Part shown: piece after piece, positions 1-8,888 of the stretch
How positions within the stretch are numbered: the stretch's first letter is position 1
How the letters are laid out: every line of letters starts with the position of its first letter
Source of the DNA: Microbacterium sp.
GTDB taxonomy: Bacteria; Actinomycetota; Actinomycetes; Actinomycetales; Microbacteriaceae
DNA: 64,000 nucleotides
Reading direction: 5' to 3'
Assembly (NCBI GenBank): GCA_029239635.1
Contig: JARBUN010000001.1
Location: 1-64,000 of the forward strand
The notes under the pieces: model-generated
Databases searched by the model: none
Told to the model about the DNA's origin: nothing
The model's input: the letters and a program-made list of their open reading frames with translations, nothing else
Made by a program: the position numbers and the translations under genes

Positions 1-286
1 GGGTGGGCAGATGCCGCTGCACATGCGCACCCCGAAGCTCCGCGGCTTCAAGAACCCGTTCCGCGTCGAGTACCAGGTCGTGAACCTGGACAAGCTCGCC
101 GAGCTCTACCCGCAGGGGGGCGACGTGACCGTCGCCGGCCTCGTGGCCAAGGGCGCCGTCCGCAAGAACGAGAAGGTCAAGGTGCTCGGCACCGGCGACA
201 TCTCGGTCGCGCTGACCGTCTCGGTCGACAAGGTCTCCGGCTCCGCTGAGCAGAAGATCGTCGCCGCCGGCGGCACCGTCAACTGA
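1..286 (+). CDS. rplO: 50S ribosomal protein L15, C-terminal part
   Basis: The gene enters from the left edge, so only the C-terminal ~95 residues are present. The visible protein opens with [16 protein letters not shown], the conserved L15 segment, and ends in an alanine/glycine-rich tail ([13 protein letters not shown]). L15 is a late-assembling protein of the large ribosomal subunit. It is the last spc-operon ribosomal gene before secY, which is exactly what follows here. The true start lies outside the window; the ATG at 11 is internal. Confidence 0.97.
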   Translation, partial: GGQMPLHMRTPKLRGFKNPFRVEYQVVNLDKLAELYPQGGDVTVAGLVAKGAVRKNEKVKVLGTGDISVALTVSVDKVSGSAEQKIVAAGGTVN

Positions 287-301
287 CGCCCGAACCCCGG
301 A

Positions 302-331
302 GGGGCCGGCGGCCTTACGGCCGTCGGCCCC
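302..331 (+). terminator. Hairpin between rplO and secY
   Basis: A 13-bp stem (302-314 with 319-331, one G-U pair) closes a TTAC loop and is followed by TTCT. It lies 16 bases after the rplO stop, so it could end or attenuate spc-operon transcription. A TAGTCT box at about 339-344 suggests that secY also has its own promoter. A stop/restart arrangement here is an inference. Confidence 0.6.
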
Positions 332-395
332 TTCTGGGTTAGTCTGATTTGGTGTGCGCCTGCGGCGCGCCGAGATCGTTCTGGAGGAATCCTCT

Positions 396-1718
396 TTGTT
401 CAGCGCCATCGCGCGGGTTTTCCGCACGCCCGACCTGAGGCGGAAGATCGCCTTCACGCTGGGCATCATCGCCATCTACCGGCTCGGTGCCCACGTCCCG
501 TCGCCGTTCGTCGACTTCCCCAACGTCCAGCAGTGTCTGAGCGACTCCGGGAGCACCGAGGGATTGCTCTCGCTGGTGAACCTGTTCTCCGGTGGCGCTC
601 TGCTGCAGCTGTCGATCTTCGCGCTCGGCGTCATGCCGTACATCACCGCCACGATCATCGTGCAGCTGCTGCGCGTCGTCATCCCGCACTTCGAGACCCT
701 CTACAAGGAGGGTCAGGCGGGCCAGGCCAAGCTGACGCAGTACACGCGTTACCTGACGATCGCCCTCGCGCTTCTGCAGTCGACCACCCTGGTCACCGTC
801 GCGCGTTCCGGCCAGCTCTTCGGCTCCGCCGGCATCCCCGAGTGCCAGCAGCTCCTCACCAACGACGTCTGGTGGGCTCAGCTGCTCATGATCATCACGC
901 TGACCGCCGGCACGGGTCTGGTCATGTGGTTCGCCGAGCTGGTGACGGAGCGCGGTGTCGGTAACGGCATGTCGATCCTCATCTTCACCTCGATCGCGGC
1001 GACCTTCCCCGCTGCGATGATGTCGATCCTCAACTCGCGCGGCGTCGAGATCTTCCTCCTCGTCCTGGCCGTGGGCATCGTGGTCGTCGCGCTCGTCGTG
1101 TTCGTCGAGCAGTCCCAACGCCGTATCCCGGTGCAGTACGCCAAGCGCATGGTGGGTCGCCGAACGTATGGCGGCACCAACACCTACATCCCGATCAAGG
1201 TCAACATGGCCGGTGTCGTGCCCGTGATCTTCGCGTCCTCGCTGCTGTACATCCCGGCGCTCATCGCCCAGTTCAACCAGCCGCAGGCCGGTCAAGAGCC
1301 GGCGCCGTGGGTCACGTGGATCTCGCAGTACCTCACGCGTGGTGACCACCCGCTCCACATGCTGATCTACTTCCTGCTGATCGTGGGCTTCACGTACTTC
1401 TACGTGGCCATCACCTTCAACCCGGTCGACGTCGCCGACAACATGAAGAAGTACGGCGGATTCATTCCCGGTATCCGCGCCGGTCGTCCGACCGCCGAGT
1501 ACCTCGACTACGTCCTGACGCGCATCACGCTGCCCGGATCCATCTACCTCGGCCTCATCGCGCTCCTGCCGCTCGTGGCATTGGCCACGGTCGGCGCCAA
1601 CCAGAACTTCCCGTTCGGCGGCGCCTCGATCCTGATCATCGTGGGTGTCGGCCTCGAGACGGTGAAGCAGATCGACGCGCAGCTGCAGCAGCGTCACTAC
1701 GAAGGGCTCCTCCGATGA
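396..1718 (+). CDS. secY: Protein translocase subunit SecY
   Basis: SecY is the central pore of the SecYEG translocon in the cytoplasmic membrane. It exports unfolded preproteins with SecA and inserts membrane proteins co-translationally. The 440-residue product has the family length, about ten hydrophobic segments, and family motifs such as AHVPSPFVDF near the N terminus, the GVGNGMSI segment and FNPVDVADNMKKYGGFIPGIRAG in the C-terminal half. I chose TTG at 396 because GGAGGA at 383-388 sits 7 bases upstream and gives the standard start MFSAIARVFR; an in-frame GTG further upstream lacks a ribosome site. The stop overlaps the adk start as ATGA, so the two are translationally coupled. Confidence 0.97.
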   Translation: MFSAIARVFRTPDLRRKIAFTLGIIAIYRLGAHVPSPFVDFPNVQQCLSDSGSTEGLLSLVNLFSGGALLQLSIFALGVMPYITATIIVQLLRVVIPHFETLYKEGQAGQAKLTQYTRYLTIALALLQSTTLVTVARSGQLFGSAGIPECQQLLTNDVWWAQLLMIITLTAGTGLVMWFAELVTERGVGNGMSILIFTSIAATFPAAMMSILNSRGVEIFLLVLAVGIVVVALVVFVEQSQRRIPVQYAKRMVGRRTYGGTNTYIPIKVNMAGVVPVIFASSLLYIPALIAQFNQPQAGQEPAPWVTWISQYLTRGDHPLHMLIYFLLIVGFTYFYVAITFNPVDVADNMKKYGGFIPGIRAGRPTAEYLDYVLTRITLPGSIYLGLIALLPLVALATVGANQNFPFGGASILIIVGVGLETVKQIDAQLQQRHYEGLLR

Positions 1719-2311
1719 CGGCGCGTCTGTTGATCGTCGGCCCTCAGGGGTCGGGCAAGGGGACGCAGGGCGTCCGCATCGCGGAGGCCTTCGGCATCCC
1801 CGTGGTCTCGACCGGCGATGTCTTCCGGGCGAACGTCGCGGAAGGCACCGACCTGGGCAAGCAGGTGACCTCGATCATCGATGCCGGCGACCTCGTTCCC
1901 GACGAGCTGACGAGCGCGGTCGTGCGCGACCGCCTGTCGCAGCCCGACGCGGGGGAGGGGTTCCTCCTCGACGGCTACCCGCGCAACCTCGCGCAGGTCA
2001 TGCACCTCGATGAGTTCCTCGGCGGGCGTGACGAGTCTCTCGACGCCGTGATCGCGCTCGTGGTCCCGCGGGACGAGTCGCTGGCCCGACTGACCGCCCG
2101 TGCGGCCGAGCAGGGACGCGCGGACGACACGGCCGAGGCCATCGAAACCCGTCTGAACATCTACGAACGCGAGACCGCTCCGATCCTCGGCGTGTACGGC
2201 ACGCGGGGCATCGTCGACGAGATCGACGGTGTCGGCGGGCTCGACGAAGTGACGGAGCGGATCTTCGCGGCGCTCGACGCACGCGGTCTCCACCGTCGTA
2301 CGGCTGAGTGA
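1715..2311 (+). CDS. adk: Adenylate kinase
   Basis: Adk catalyses ATP + AMP = 2 ADP in the cytoplasm and balances adenylate pools. The 198-residue protein has the P-loop GPQGSGKGTQ at residues 9-18 and the AMP-site motif DGYPRN. It has the short lid found in many actinobacterial Adk proteins, with no four-cysteine zinc lid. It overlaps secY by 4 bases, and its stop overlaps the map start (GTGA), giving the classic secY-adk-map order. Confidence 0.97.
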   Translation: MTARLLIVGPQGSGKGTQGVRIAEAFGIPVVSTGDVFRANVAEGTDLGKQVTSIIDAGDLVPDELTSAVVRDRLSQPDAGEGFLLDGYPRNLAQVMHLDEFLGGRDESLDAVIALVVPRDESLARLTARAAEQGRADDTAEAIETRLNIYERETAPILGVYGTRGIVDEIDGVGGLDEVTERIFAALDARGLHRRTAE

Positions 2312-3153
2312 CAGTGGTCTTCCGCTCGTCGATCTACAAGAAGCCCGCGCAGTTGCGCGCGATGATCGAGCCGGGTCTCATCACGGCGGCTGCGCTGGAT
2401 GCCGTTCGGGCGTTGATCGCGCCGGGCGTGACGACGCTCGAGCTCGACGCCGAAGCTGCGCGGGTCATCGCCGCGCGCAGCGCGGTGTCGAACTTCCAGA
2501 TGGTGCGGGGATACCGCCACACGATCTGCGCCTCGGTGAACGAGCAGGTGGTCCACGGCATCCCGGACGATCGGCCCCTGCAAGCCGGTGACATCCTGTC
2601 GATCGACGCGGGCGCGGAGTTCCGCGGGTGGAACGGCGACTCCGCCTTCACGGTCATCGTGCCCGGCGACGCTCCCGAGGAGATCGTCGCTCCCCGCCGC
2701 CGGCTGTCGGAGGTCACGGAGGGCTCGCTGTGGGCGGGTATCGCCGCTCTCAGCAGGGCGTCGCACCTCGCGGAGGTGGGGGCCGCCATCGAGGCGTACA
2801 TCGACGAGAACGCGCCCGCCGGGGGCTACGGCATCCTGCGGGACTACGTCGGGCACGGGATCGGACGCAAGATGCACGAGTCGCCGAGCGTCTTCAATTA
2901 CGCCGTCGACGACCGCGGGCCCGAAGTGCGTCCGGGACTCGCCGTCGCGATCGAGCCCATGGTCGTCATCGGTGATCAGGCGACCGAGGTCGAGGACGAC
3001 GGTTGGACCGTGTCCACGGTCGACGGCACCGACGGCTCCCATTGGGAACATAGCGTCGCCGTGCACGATGGAGGCATCTGGGTTCTCACCGCGCCCGACG
3101 GTGGTGCAGAAAAACTGGCGCCCTTCGGTGTGGTGCCGAAGGAGATCGATTGA
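2308..3153 (+). CDS. map: Methionine aminopeptidase, type I
   Basis: Removes the initiator methionine from nascent proteins. The 281-residue pita-bread enzyme keeps all five metal ligands: D100 (SIDAG), D111 (NGDSA), H183 (VGHGIGRKMHE), E216 (AIEPM) and E247 (HWEHSV). It also keeps the substrate-site histidine H83 (VVHGIP). There is no N-terminal zinc-finger or SH3-binding extension. The GTG at 2308 overlaps the adk stop; a second in-frame GTG at 2314 could also serve. The C-terminal residues GGAEKLAPFG are typical of actinobacterial MetAP. Confidence 0.96.
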   Translation: MTVVFRSSIYKKPAQLRAMIEPGLITAAALDAVRALIAPGVTTLELDAEAARVIAARSAVSNFQMVRGYRHTICASVNEQVVHGIPDDRPLQAGDILSIDAGAEFRGWNGDSAFTVIVPGDAPEEIVAPRRRLSEVTEGSLWAGIAALSRASHLAEVGAAIEAYIDENAPAGGYGILRDYVGHGIGRKMHESPSVFNYAVDDRGPEVRPGLAVAIEPMVVIGDQATEVEDDGWTVSTVDGTDGSHWEHSVAVHDGGIWVLTAPDGGAEKLAPFGVVPKEID

Positions 3154-3857
3154 TGATGATGGCTGCGGCACGCAAGGCCACGAACTGGTTCGCGATCGGC
3201 ATCACGGCCGCGGCGGTGGTGATCGTCCTGGTGGTGGGAGGCGTCGTGTGGTTCGCCAACAGCCAGGCGACCTCGGCGGGCACTCTGCCGCAGTCCTCGG
3301 CGGTCAACACGGACACCGGCGCGATCGCGGTCGGCTCCGGCTCGAAGACGGTGGACACGTACGTCGACTTCATGTGCCCCATCTGCAACTCCTTCGAGCA
3401 GTCCTACGGACCCACGTTGCAGTCGCTCGTCGATGACGGCACGATCACGCTGAACATCCACCCGATCTCTATCCTCGACCGCTCCTCGCAGGGAACGCAG
3501 TACTCGACGAGGTCGGCGAACGCGGCCTACTGCGTCGCGGTCGACAACCCCGCGAACGTGTCCGCCTTCGTGAAGGCCATGTACGCGCAGCAGCCGACGG
3601 AGGGGACATCCGGCCTGGACGACGCCACCATCGCCTCGATCGCGACGAGTGCGGGCGCTTCGGATGCCGTGACCTCGTGCATCAATGACGGCACGTACGA
3701 GAAGTACGTGACCGCCATGACCCGTCAGACTCCGATCCAGTCGGGCGCGAGCGGCGTCTCGACGCCGACGATCGTCGTCAACGGCACGCTGCTGACGAAC
3801 AAGACCGACCTGACGGGTGACCCGCAGAAGGACATCGTCGCCCGTCTGAACGGCTGA
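3153..3857 (+). CDS. Membrane-anchored DsbA-like thioredoxin-fold protein
   Basis: Predicted extracytoplasmic thiol oxidoreductase of the DsbA/thioredoxin_4 type. Residues 12-35 form one membrane anchor, followed by a thioredoxin fold with the active-site pair C75-P-I-C78 (FMCPICNSF). Further cysteines lie in AAYCVA and VTSCIND. A cis-Pro loop is seen in VSTPTIVVNG. The start is one of three tandem ATGs (3153, 3156, 3159); AAGGAG at 3138-3143 best fits 3153. It overlaps the map stop by one base. Its partner for re-oxidation is not in the window. Role in disulphide formation of secreted proteins is inferred from the fold. Confidence 0.85.
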   Translation: MMMAAARKATNWFAIGITAAAVVIVLVVGGVVWFANSQATSAGTLPQSSAVNTDTGAIAVGSGSKTVDTYVDFMCPICNSFEQSYGPTLQSLVDDGTITLNIHPISILDRSSQGTQYSTRSANAAYCVAVDNPANVSAFVKAMYAQQPTEGTSGLDDATIASIATSAGASDAVTSCINDGTYEKYVTAMTRQTPIQSGASGVSTPTIVVNGTLLTNKTDLTGDPQKDIVARLNG

Positions 3858-3873
3858 CGACACTCCCGGCGAG

Positions 3874-3902
3874 TTGCCGGGTCGGGCATTACCACGTATG
3901 CT
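3874..3902 (+). promoter_or_regulatory. Promoter of the infA operon
   Basis: TTGCCG (3874-3879), a 17-bp spacer and TATGCT (3897-3902) form a good housekeeping sigma-factor promoter. Transcription would start near 3909 and leave a leader of about 90 nt before infA. The -35 box overlaps a small GC hairpin (CCCGGC 3865-3870 with GCCGGG 3876-3881) that probably ends the upstream transcript. Confidence 0.75.
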
Positions 3903-3960
3903 TGATCTTTGGTGCGTTGCGCCTTCATTGGCGTGTCGAAGTACCGAATCCCCATCCACC

Positions 3961-3978
3961 GCAGACCGGCCGGTCTGC
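3961..3978 (+). repeat. Perfect 18-bp palindrome in the infA leader
   Basis: GCAGACCGG is followed directly by CCGGTCTGC with no spacer, 20 bases before the infA ATG. In RNA it could fold only with a small opened loop; in DNA it would suit a symmetric dimer. The role is unknown. Confidence 0.7.
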
Positions 3979-3998
3979 AACTGAGCGTGAGCGAGTTT

Positions 3999-4220
3999 AT
4001 GGCGAAGAAAGACGGTGTCATCGAGATCGAGGGCACGGTGTCCGAGGCACTGCCCAACGCGATGTTCCGTGTCGAACTGACCAACGGCCACAAGGTGCTC
4101 GCCACCATTTCGGGCAAGATGCGGCAGAACTACATCCGCATCATCCCCGAGGACCGTGTCGTCGTCGAGCTGAGCCCCTACGACCTCACCCGCGGTCGTA
4201 TCGTCTACCGCTACCGCTGA
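3999..4220 (+). CDS. infA: Translation initiation factor IF-1
   Basis: IF-1 binds the A site of the 30S subunit and helps IF-2 and IF-3 select initiator tRNA. The 73-residue product starts [14 protein letters not shown] and is a full-length single OB-fold (S1-like), ending [12 protein letters not shown]. It is the first gene of the infA-rpmJ-rpsM-rpsK-rpoA-rplQ block and has its own promoter about 100 bases upstream. I placed the start at the ATG encoding MAKKDG because it matches the universally conserved N terminus; longer in-frame extensions run through the leader. Confidence 0.98.
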   Translation: MAKKDGVIEIEGTVSEALPNAMFRVELTNGHKVLATISGKMRQNYIRIIPEDRVVVELSPYDLTRGRIVYRYR

Positions 4221-4281
4221 GTCCGGCCGAGAAGTAACGAACCGCCCCCGGCGGGTTCGAAGACAGCGAAACAGGAACATC

Positions 4282-4398
4282 ATGAAGGTCAACCCCTCCG
4301 TCAAGCCCATCTGCGACCACTGCAAGGTGATCCGTCGCCACGGGCGCGTGATGGTGATCTGCAAGAGCAACCCGCGCCACAAGCAGCGCCAGGGCTGA
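4282..4398 (+). CDS. rpmJ: 50S ribosomal protein L36
   Basis: A 38-residue large-subunit protein, [19 protein letters not shown]... . It is the zinc-binding form: C11, C14, C27 and H33 make the zinc ribbon. Actinobacteria often carry a second, zinc-free L36 elsewhere that replaces this one in zinc starvation; whether that is so here cannot be seen. AGGAAC lies just before the ATG. It sits between infA and rpsM, the standard position. Confidence 0.98.
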   Translation: MKVNPSVKPICDHCKVIRRHGRVMVICKSNPRHKQRQG

Positions 4399-4539
4399 GC
4401 TTTCAGCTCGACGTCATTTCCAACTGAATACACCGGCAGGATCAGAACCCGTCCGCGTCAGCGGCCGGGGGACACCTCGGGGCGGAGGCCCGAGCACCGA
4501 TCCTGCTCCACACCTCCAACACACTCTGAGGAGAGCCGC

Positions 4540-4914
4540 ATGGCACGTCTTGCCGGCGTCGACATCCCGCGCGATAAGCGCGTGGTGATCGCACTTACTT
4601 ACATCTACGGCGTGGGCCGCACCCGCTCCGTCGAGATCCTGAACGCAACCGGCATCAGCCAGGACATCCGCGTCAAGGACCTCACCGACGACCAGCTGGT
4701 CGCGCTCCGCGACCACATCGAAGGCACCTACAAGGTGGAGGGTGACCTCCGTCGCGAGGTCGCCGCCGACATCCGCCGCAAGGTCGAGATCGGTTCCTAC
4801 GAGGGCCTGCGCCACCGCCGCGGCCTCCCCGTGCGCGGTCAGCGCACGAAGACGAACGCGCGTACCCGCAAGGGTCCCAAGCGCACCGTCGCCGGCAAGA
4901 AGAAGGCGCGCTAG
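4540..4914 (+). CDS. rpsM: 30S ribosomal protein S13
   Basis: S13 sits in the head of the small subunit and contacts the P-site tRNA and the 50S bridge B1. The 124-residue protein starts [15 protein letters not shown] and contains the helix-hairpin-helix segment [10 protein letters not shown]. It ends in the basic tail [13 protein letters not shown] that touches tRNA. TGAGGAGAG lies 6-13 bases before the ATG. A 141-base gap separates it from rpmJ; 34 bases separate it from rpsK. Confidence 0.98.
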   Translation: MARLAGVDIPRDKRVVIALTYIYGVGRTRSVEILNATGISQDIRVKDLTDDQLVALRDHIEGTYKVEGDLRREVAADIRRKVEIGSYEGLRHRRGLPVRGQRTKTNARTRKGPKRTVAGKKKAR

Positions 4915-4948
4915 GCCTCCGCCGGCGCAGGATTCAGGAGAACCGCAC

Positions 4949-5347
4949 ATGGCACAGGCCAAGTCTGCCGCGCGCAAGCCGCGCCGCAAGGAGAAGAAGA
5001 ACATCGCCGTGGGTCAGGCCCACATCAAGTCGACGTTCAACAACACCATCGTTTCGATCACCGACCCCTCGGGCGCCGTCATCAGCTGGGCTTCGTCCGG
5101 CGGTGTCGGGTTCAAGGGCTCGCGCAAGTCGACGCCGTACGCCGCCGGCATGGCCGCCGAGTCGGCCGCCCGCCAGGCGCAGGAGCACGGTGTCAAGAAG
5201 GTCGACGTCTTCGTGAAGGGACCGGGTTCGGGTCGTGAGACCGCGATCCGCTCGCTCACCGCGGCCGGCCTCGAGGTCGGCTCGATCCAGGACGTGACGC
5301 CGCAGGCCCACAACGGCTGCCGTCCACCGAAGCGTCGCCGCGTCTGA
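4949..5347 (+). CDS. rpsK: 30S ribosomal protein S11
   Basis: S11 forms part of the platform of the small subunit near the E site. The 132-residue product begins [17 protein letters not shown] and has the conserved core [15 protein letters not shown] and C-terminal [24 protein letters not shown] lies 8 bases before the ATG. No rpsD gene follows, unlike Escherichia coli or mycobacteria; S4 must be encoded elsewhere, as in several actinobacteria. Confidence 0.98.
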   Translation: MAQAKSAARKPRRKEKKNIAVGQAHIKSTFNNTIVSITDPSGAVISWASSGGVGFKGSRKSTPYAAGMAAESAARQAQEHGVKKVDVFVKGPGSGRETAIRSLTAAGLEVGSIQDVTPQAHNGCRPPKRRRV

Positions 5348-5354
5348 CGCGTCT

Positions 5355-5385
5355 GTTCCCGGGGAGCTCCTGGCTCCCCGGGAAC
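5355..5385 (+). terminator. Hairpin between rpsK and rpoA
   Basis: A perfect 13-bp stem (5355-5367 with 5373-5385) with a 5-base loop lies 7 bases after the rpsK stop. There is no T run, so it may attenuate rather than stop transcription, or protect the 3' end of the ribosomal-protein message. Confidence 0.6.
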
Positions 5386-5533
5386 GCCGCGCTCACGCGC
5401 GATTCAGACTTCCGGATGCCCTGTCGCACCGCCGACGTCATCGTCGGGTCCGGCGGCATCCAGCGAGTACAACTCAACACCTCACCCCATTACACGTGTC
5501 ATATAGCGGGCACGTGATCGAAAGGAACACATA

Positions 5534-6523
5534 GTGCTCATCGCACAGCGTCCCACTCTGACCGAGGAGAAGGTCGGGGAGTTCCGCAGTCGTTTCGTCA
5601 TCGAGCCCCTCGAGCCCGGCTTCGGTTACACCATCGGCAACGCCCTGCGTCGCAGCCTGCTGTCGTCGATCCCCGGTGCAGCCGTCACGAGCATCCGTAT
5701 CGACGGCGTCCTGCACGAGTTCAGCACGATCCCGGGCGTGAAGGAAGACGTCACCGAGATCATCCTGAACATCAAGCAGCTGGTCGTCTCCAGCGAGCGT
5801 GACGAGCCCATCACGGCCTACCTGCGCAAGACCGGCTCCGGCGAGGTCACGGCCGCGGACATCTCGGCTCCGGCCGGGGTCGAGGTGCACAACCCCGATC
5901 TGGTCATCGCGACCCTCAACGACACCGCGAAGTTCGAGCTCGAGCTCACCATCGAGCGCGGCCGCGGCTACGTGTCGGCCACGCAGAACCGCAACGAGTA
6001 CGCCGAGGCCGGCCAGATCCCGATCGACTCGATCTACTCGCCCGTCCTGAAGGTCAGCTACCGCGTCGAGGCCACCCGTGCCGGCGAGCGTACGGACTTC
6101 GACAAGCTCGTCCTCGACGTCGAGTCGAAGCCCTCCATCGCTCCCCGTGACGCCGTCGCGTCGGCGGGTCGCACGCTCACCGAGCTCTTCGGCCTGGCGC
6201 GCGAGCTGAACGTCGAGGCTGAGGGCATCGAGATCGGCCCCGCGCCGGTCGAGACCGTTCTCTCGAACGAGCTGTCGATGCCGATCGAGGATCTCGATCT
6301 GTCGGTCCGCTCGTACAACTGCCTCAAGCGCGAGGGCATCAACACGGTGTCCGAGCTGGTCGCCCTCTCGGAGACCCAGCTGATGAACATCCGCAACTTC
6401 GGTCAGAAGTCGGTCGACGAGGTGCGCGACAAGCTCGTCTCGCTCGGCCTGTCGCTCAAGGATTCGGTGCCCGGCTTCGACGGCGCCCAGTTCTTCGGCG
6501 GCTACGACGAAGAAACCGTCTGA
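5534..6523 (+). CDS. rpoA: RNA polymerase alpha subunit
   Basis: Alpha dimerises to nucleate RNA polymerase assembly, and its C-terminal domain contacts UP elements and activators. The 329-residue protein has the N-terminal domain ([24 protein letters not shown], residues ~20-45) and the C-terminal domain with two helix-hairpin-helix motifs ([32 protein letters not shown]). The start is GTG at 5534 with AAAGGA at 5521-5526. It is 186 bases downstream of rpsK, separated by a hairpin. Confidence 0.98.
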   Translation: MLIAQRPTLTEEKVGEFRSRFVIEPLEPGFGYTIGNALRRSLLSSIPGAAVTSIRIDGVLHEFSTIPGVKEDVTEIILNIKQLVVSSERDEPITAYLRKTGSGEVTAADISAPAGVEVHNPDLVIATLNDTAKFELELTIERGRGYVSATQNRNEYAEAGQIPIDSIYSPVLKVSYRVEATRAGERTDFDKLVLDVESKPSIAPRDAVASAGRTLTELFGLARELNVEAEGIEIGPAPVETVLSNELSMPIEDLDLSVRSYNCLKREGINTVSELVALSETQLMNIRNFGQKSVDEVRDKLVSLGLSLKDSVPGFDGAQFFGGYDEETV

Positions 6524-6566
6524 CCCCGTCGGACCCGACCGAACCTTCCCACTGGAGTAACACGAC

Positions 6567-7115
6567 ATGCCTAAGCCCACGAAGGGTCCCCGCCTCGGAG
6601 GCGGCCCGGCCCACGAGCGTCTGCTTCTCGCGAACCTCGCTGCAGCGCTGTACACGCACAAGTCCATCAAGACGACCGAGACGAAGGCCAAGCGCCTCCG
6701 CCCGCTCGCTGAGCGCCTCATCACGTTCGCCAAGCGCGGCGACCTGCACGCGCGTCGCCGCGTGCTGAGCGTGATCGGTGACAAGGAAGTTGTGCACACC
6801 CTGTTCACCGAGATCGCGCCGCTGGTGGCCGAGCGTGACGGCGGCTACACCCGCATCACCAAGGTCGGCAACCGCAAGGGTGACAACGCCCCCATGGCCG
6901 TCATCGAGCTCGTTCTCGAGCCCGTGACCAAGAAGCCCTCCTCGTCGAAGGCCGCCGCGGCTCCTGCTGCTGCTGCCCCGGCGGAAGAGCCCGCTGCCGA
7001 AGAGGTCGTCGCCGAGGAGGCCCCCGCCGCTGACGCGTCCGCCGAGGCCGGCGCCGAGTCGCAGGACGAGGGTGCCGCAGCCGAGGACGCCGTGGCGGAC
7101 GACGCCAAGGCCTGA
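6567..7115 (+). CDS. rplQ: 50S ribosomal protein L17 with acidic Ala-rich tail
   Basis: L17 binds near the polypeptide exit tunnel. Residues 1-~120 are the family core ([24 protein letters not shown]). After VLEPVTKK the protein continues into a ~60-residue low-complexity Ala/Glu/Asp tail, giving 182 residues against ~120 in E. coli. Such tails are common in actinobacterial L17 and are probably disordered. A strong terminator follows 15 bases after the stop and closes the ribosomal-protein transcript. Confidence 0.97.
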   Translation: MPKPTKGPRLGGGPAHERLLLANLAAALYTHKSIKTTETKAKRLRPLAERLITFAKRGDLHARRRVLSVIGDKEVVHTLFTEIAPLVAERDGGYTRITKVGNRKGDNAPMAVIELVLEPVTKKPSSSKAAAAPAAAAPAEEPAAEEVVAEEAPAADASAEAGAESQDEGAAAEDAVADDAKA

Positions 7116-7130
7116 GCCTCGCTCTCGCAC

Positions 7131-7161
7131 GAAGCCCTCACCCTGTCGGGGTGAGGGCTTC
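7131..7161 (+). terminator. Terminator after rplQ
   Basis: A perfect 13-bp stem (7131-7143 with 7149-7161) with a 5-base loop, followed by GTCGTGTTT, lies just behind the rplQ stop. It ends the alpha operon. Confidence 0.85.
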
Positions 7162-7193
7162 GTCGTGTTTGCGGCTCCCCGTAGGCTTGTGGG

Positions 7194-8051
7194 GTGCGTC
7201 TGCGACTCGACATCTCCTACGACGGAACGCACTTCCGTGGATGGGCTCGTCAACCGGGGCTACGGACGGTCCAGGGCGTCCTGGAAGAGGCCCTCGCCCG
7301 TATCCTGGGAGGTGATCCTCGGCTCGTCGTGGCCGGGCGCACCGACGCCGGCGTGCACGCGTCCGGCCAGGTCGCTCACCTTGACCTGGATGCCGAACAG
7401 CAGGCGAGACTCCCGCGCCGACGTCGCGACGGCGATGAGGCAGACGCGGTCGCGGCCCTCGCCGGGCGCGTGCGCGGCGTTCTCGGCGCCTACCCGGACG
7501 TGACGGTTCACCGCACGTCGTCCGCCCCGGAAGGCTTCGACGCACGGTTCTCCGCGGTATGGCGTCGCTACTCCTATCGGATCGCCGATACGCAGACCGG
7601 GTACGCGCCGCTGGAGCGGCTCCGGACGACCTCGGTCAGGACCTCGCTCGACGTGGATGCCATGCACGCCGCGGCCCAGCGGCTCATCGGCCTCCACGAC
7701 TTCGCCGCCTACTGCAAGGCCCGCGAAGAGGCGACGACGATCCGTACGCTCCTCGAGTACGACTGGCGGCGCGGCGACGATGGCATCCTCGTCGCGAAAG
7801 TCCGCGCGGACGCCTTCTGCCACAGTATGGTCCGTGCGCTCGTGGGTGCCTGCGTCGCGGTGGGGGAGGGGCGCCTCGACGTCGAGGATGTGGTCAGGAT
7901 CCGCGACGAGGGGCAGCGCACCGCCGATACGAAGGTCCTTGCGGCGCGTGGTCTCGTCCTCGCCGAAGTCGGGTACCCGGAGGACGAGCTTCTCGCGGCC
8001 CGAGCAGAGCAGACCCGCAACCGCAGGGACGCGGACGACATCGGGGCGTGA
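7194..8051 (+). CDS. truA: tRNA pseudouridine(38-40) synthase TruA
   Basis: Converts uridines 38-40 of the anticodon arm to pseudouridine. The catalytic aspartate is D51 in GRTDAGVHASGQ, and RLDISYDGTHFRGWARQ opens the protein as expected. At 285 residues it is slightly longer than E. coli TruA (270) because of a basic insertion near residues 65-85 (QQARLPRRRRDGDEADA). It starts at GTG 7194, with TAGGCT at 7182-7187, so a leaderless or near-leaderless transcript is likely. truA follows rplQ in many bacteria, but a terminator separates them here. Confidence 0.95.
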   Translation: MRLRLDISYDGTHFRGWARQPGLRTVQGVLEEALARILGGDPRLVVAGRTDAGVHASGQVAHLDLDAEQQARLPRRRRDGDEADAVAALAGRVRGVLGAYPDVTVHRTSSAPEGFDARFSAVWRRYSYRIADTQTGYAPLERLRTTSVRTSLDVDAMHAAAQRLIGLHDFAAYCKAREEATTIRTLLEYDWRRGDDGILVAKVRADAFCHSMVRALVGACVAVGEGRLDVEDVVRIRDEGQRTADTKVLAARGLVLAEVGYPEDELLAARAEQTRNRRDADDIGA

Positions 8052-8115
8052 CGCGCCCGCGATCCGTTCGCAACCCCCGTCCCGTCGGCGACCGCGGCTC
8101 TAGGCTGAAACCGTC

Positions 8116-8808
8116 ATGAAGGTCATCTCGTACAACCTCCGCAAGCACCGCGCCGCGGTCGAGCTGTCGAAGCTCGTCGACGAGCACGCCATCGACGTGT
8201 TGTGCCTCCAAGAGTGCGATACGCGCGACATCCCCTCCGAGATCGCGGGTCTGCGCCTCGCCGAGGCGACCCAGCGCAACCGTCTGGGGCTGGCCGTCTA
8301 CTACCGCGAGAACAGCTTCCACGCCGTGGAGGTGCGGGCTCTCGCACTCAAGAAGTCGTTGCACGACTACGTGCTGAAGCCGGCCGAGGAGCGCATGCTC
8401 GGGGTCCGTCTGCGCGACATCGACAACGGACGCGAGGTGATCGTGGCGTCCTTCCACGCGGCACCGCTGACCGCGTTGAACTCACTCCGGCGGCATCAGA
8501 TCCGCACGGCGCTGAGCGAGCTCCAGAACCTCGGTCCCGGGCTCCCCGCGCTGATGGTCGGGGACTACAACTACCCGGTCTTCAAGGAGCATCTCGGGCA
8601 GAAGGTGCGGGACCAGGGCTACGAACTCACGCTGAGCGACGCACGGACGTACACGAGGTATCGGTTCTTCCGCGGACACTATGATTTCGCGACGTCCGTG
8701 GGTTTCGACATCGCGCACATTCGGACCCTCCCGCAGGGGCTGAGTGATCATCTGCCGATCCTCATCACGGCAGAGGTGTCGACGTCGCACGCTCCCACCG
8801 GTTCCTGA
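8116..8808 (+). CDS. Endonuclease/exonuclease/phosphatase-fold protein
   Basis: A 230-residue cytoplasmic member of the EEP superfamily (DNase I / inositol phosphatase / ExoIII fold). It opens MKVISYNLRKH, with the metal-site Asn7, then LCLQECD (metal-binding Glu33), GDYNYP (Asp/Asn pair) and the C-terminal SDHLPI carrying the catalytic histidine. All core residues are present, so it is probably active. The substrate could be DNA, RNA or a phosphoester and cannot be told from sequence. No signal peptide. TAGGCT at 8101-8106 is a likely -10 box. Confidence 0.85.
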   Translation: MKVISYNLRKHRAAVELSKLVDEHAIDVLCLQECDTRDIPSEIAGLRLAEATQRNRLGLAVYYRENSFHAVEVRALALKKSLHDYVLKPAEERMLGVRLRDIDNGREVIVASFHAAPLTALNSLRRHQIRTALSELQNLGPGLPALMVGDYNYPVFKEHLGQKVRDQGYELTLSDARTYTRYRFFRGHYDFATSVGFDIAHIRTLPQGLSDHLPILITAEVSTSHAPTGS

Positions 8809-8834
8809 GGAGACGACAGAACCATCTGCACACG

Positions 8835-8874
8835 AAAAGGGGGGGATCACCCAGACAGGTGATCCCCCCCTTTT
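8835..8874. terminator. Bidirectional terminator
   Basis: A perfect 17-bp stem (8835-8851 with 8858-8874) has AAAA at one foot and TTTT at the other, with a 6-base loop. It works on both strands and separates the forward EEP gene from the reverse LAKTG gene. Confidence 0.95.
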
Positions 8875-8888
8875 CTTGCGCGTGAGGG

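Noticed and set aside
339-1697. Long reverse-strand open frame opposite secY
   Set aside because: It is antisense to a clear secY, is very rich in Asp/Arg/His and has no family match. High GC makes such frames common.
5493-5516. Two CACGTG hexamers upstream of rpoA
   Set aside because: CACGTG is self-complementary and frequent in GC-rich DNA. No further sign of an operator was found.
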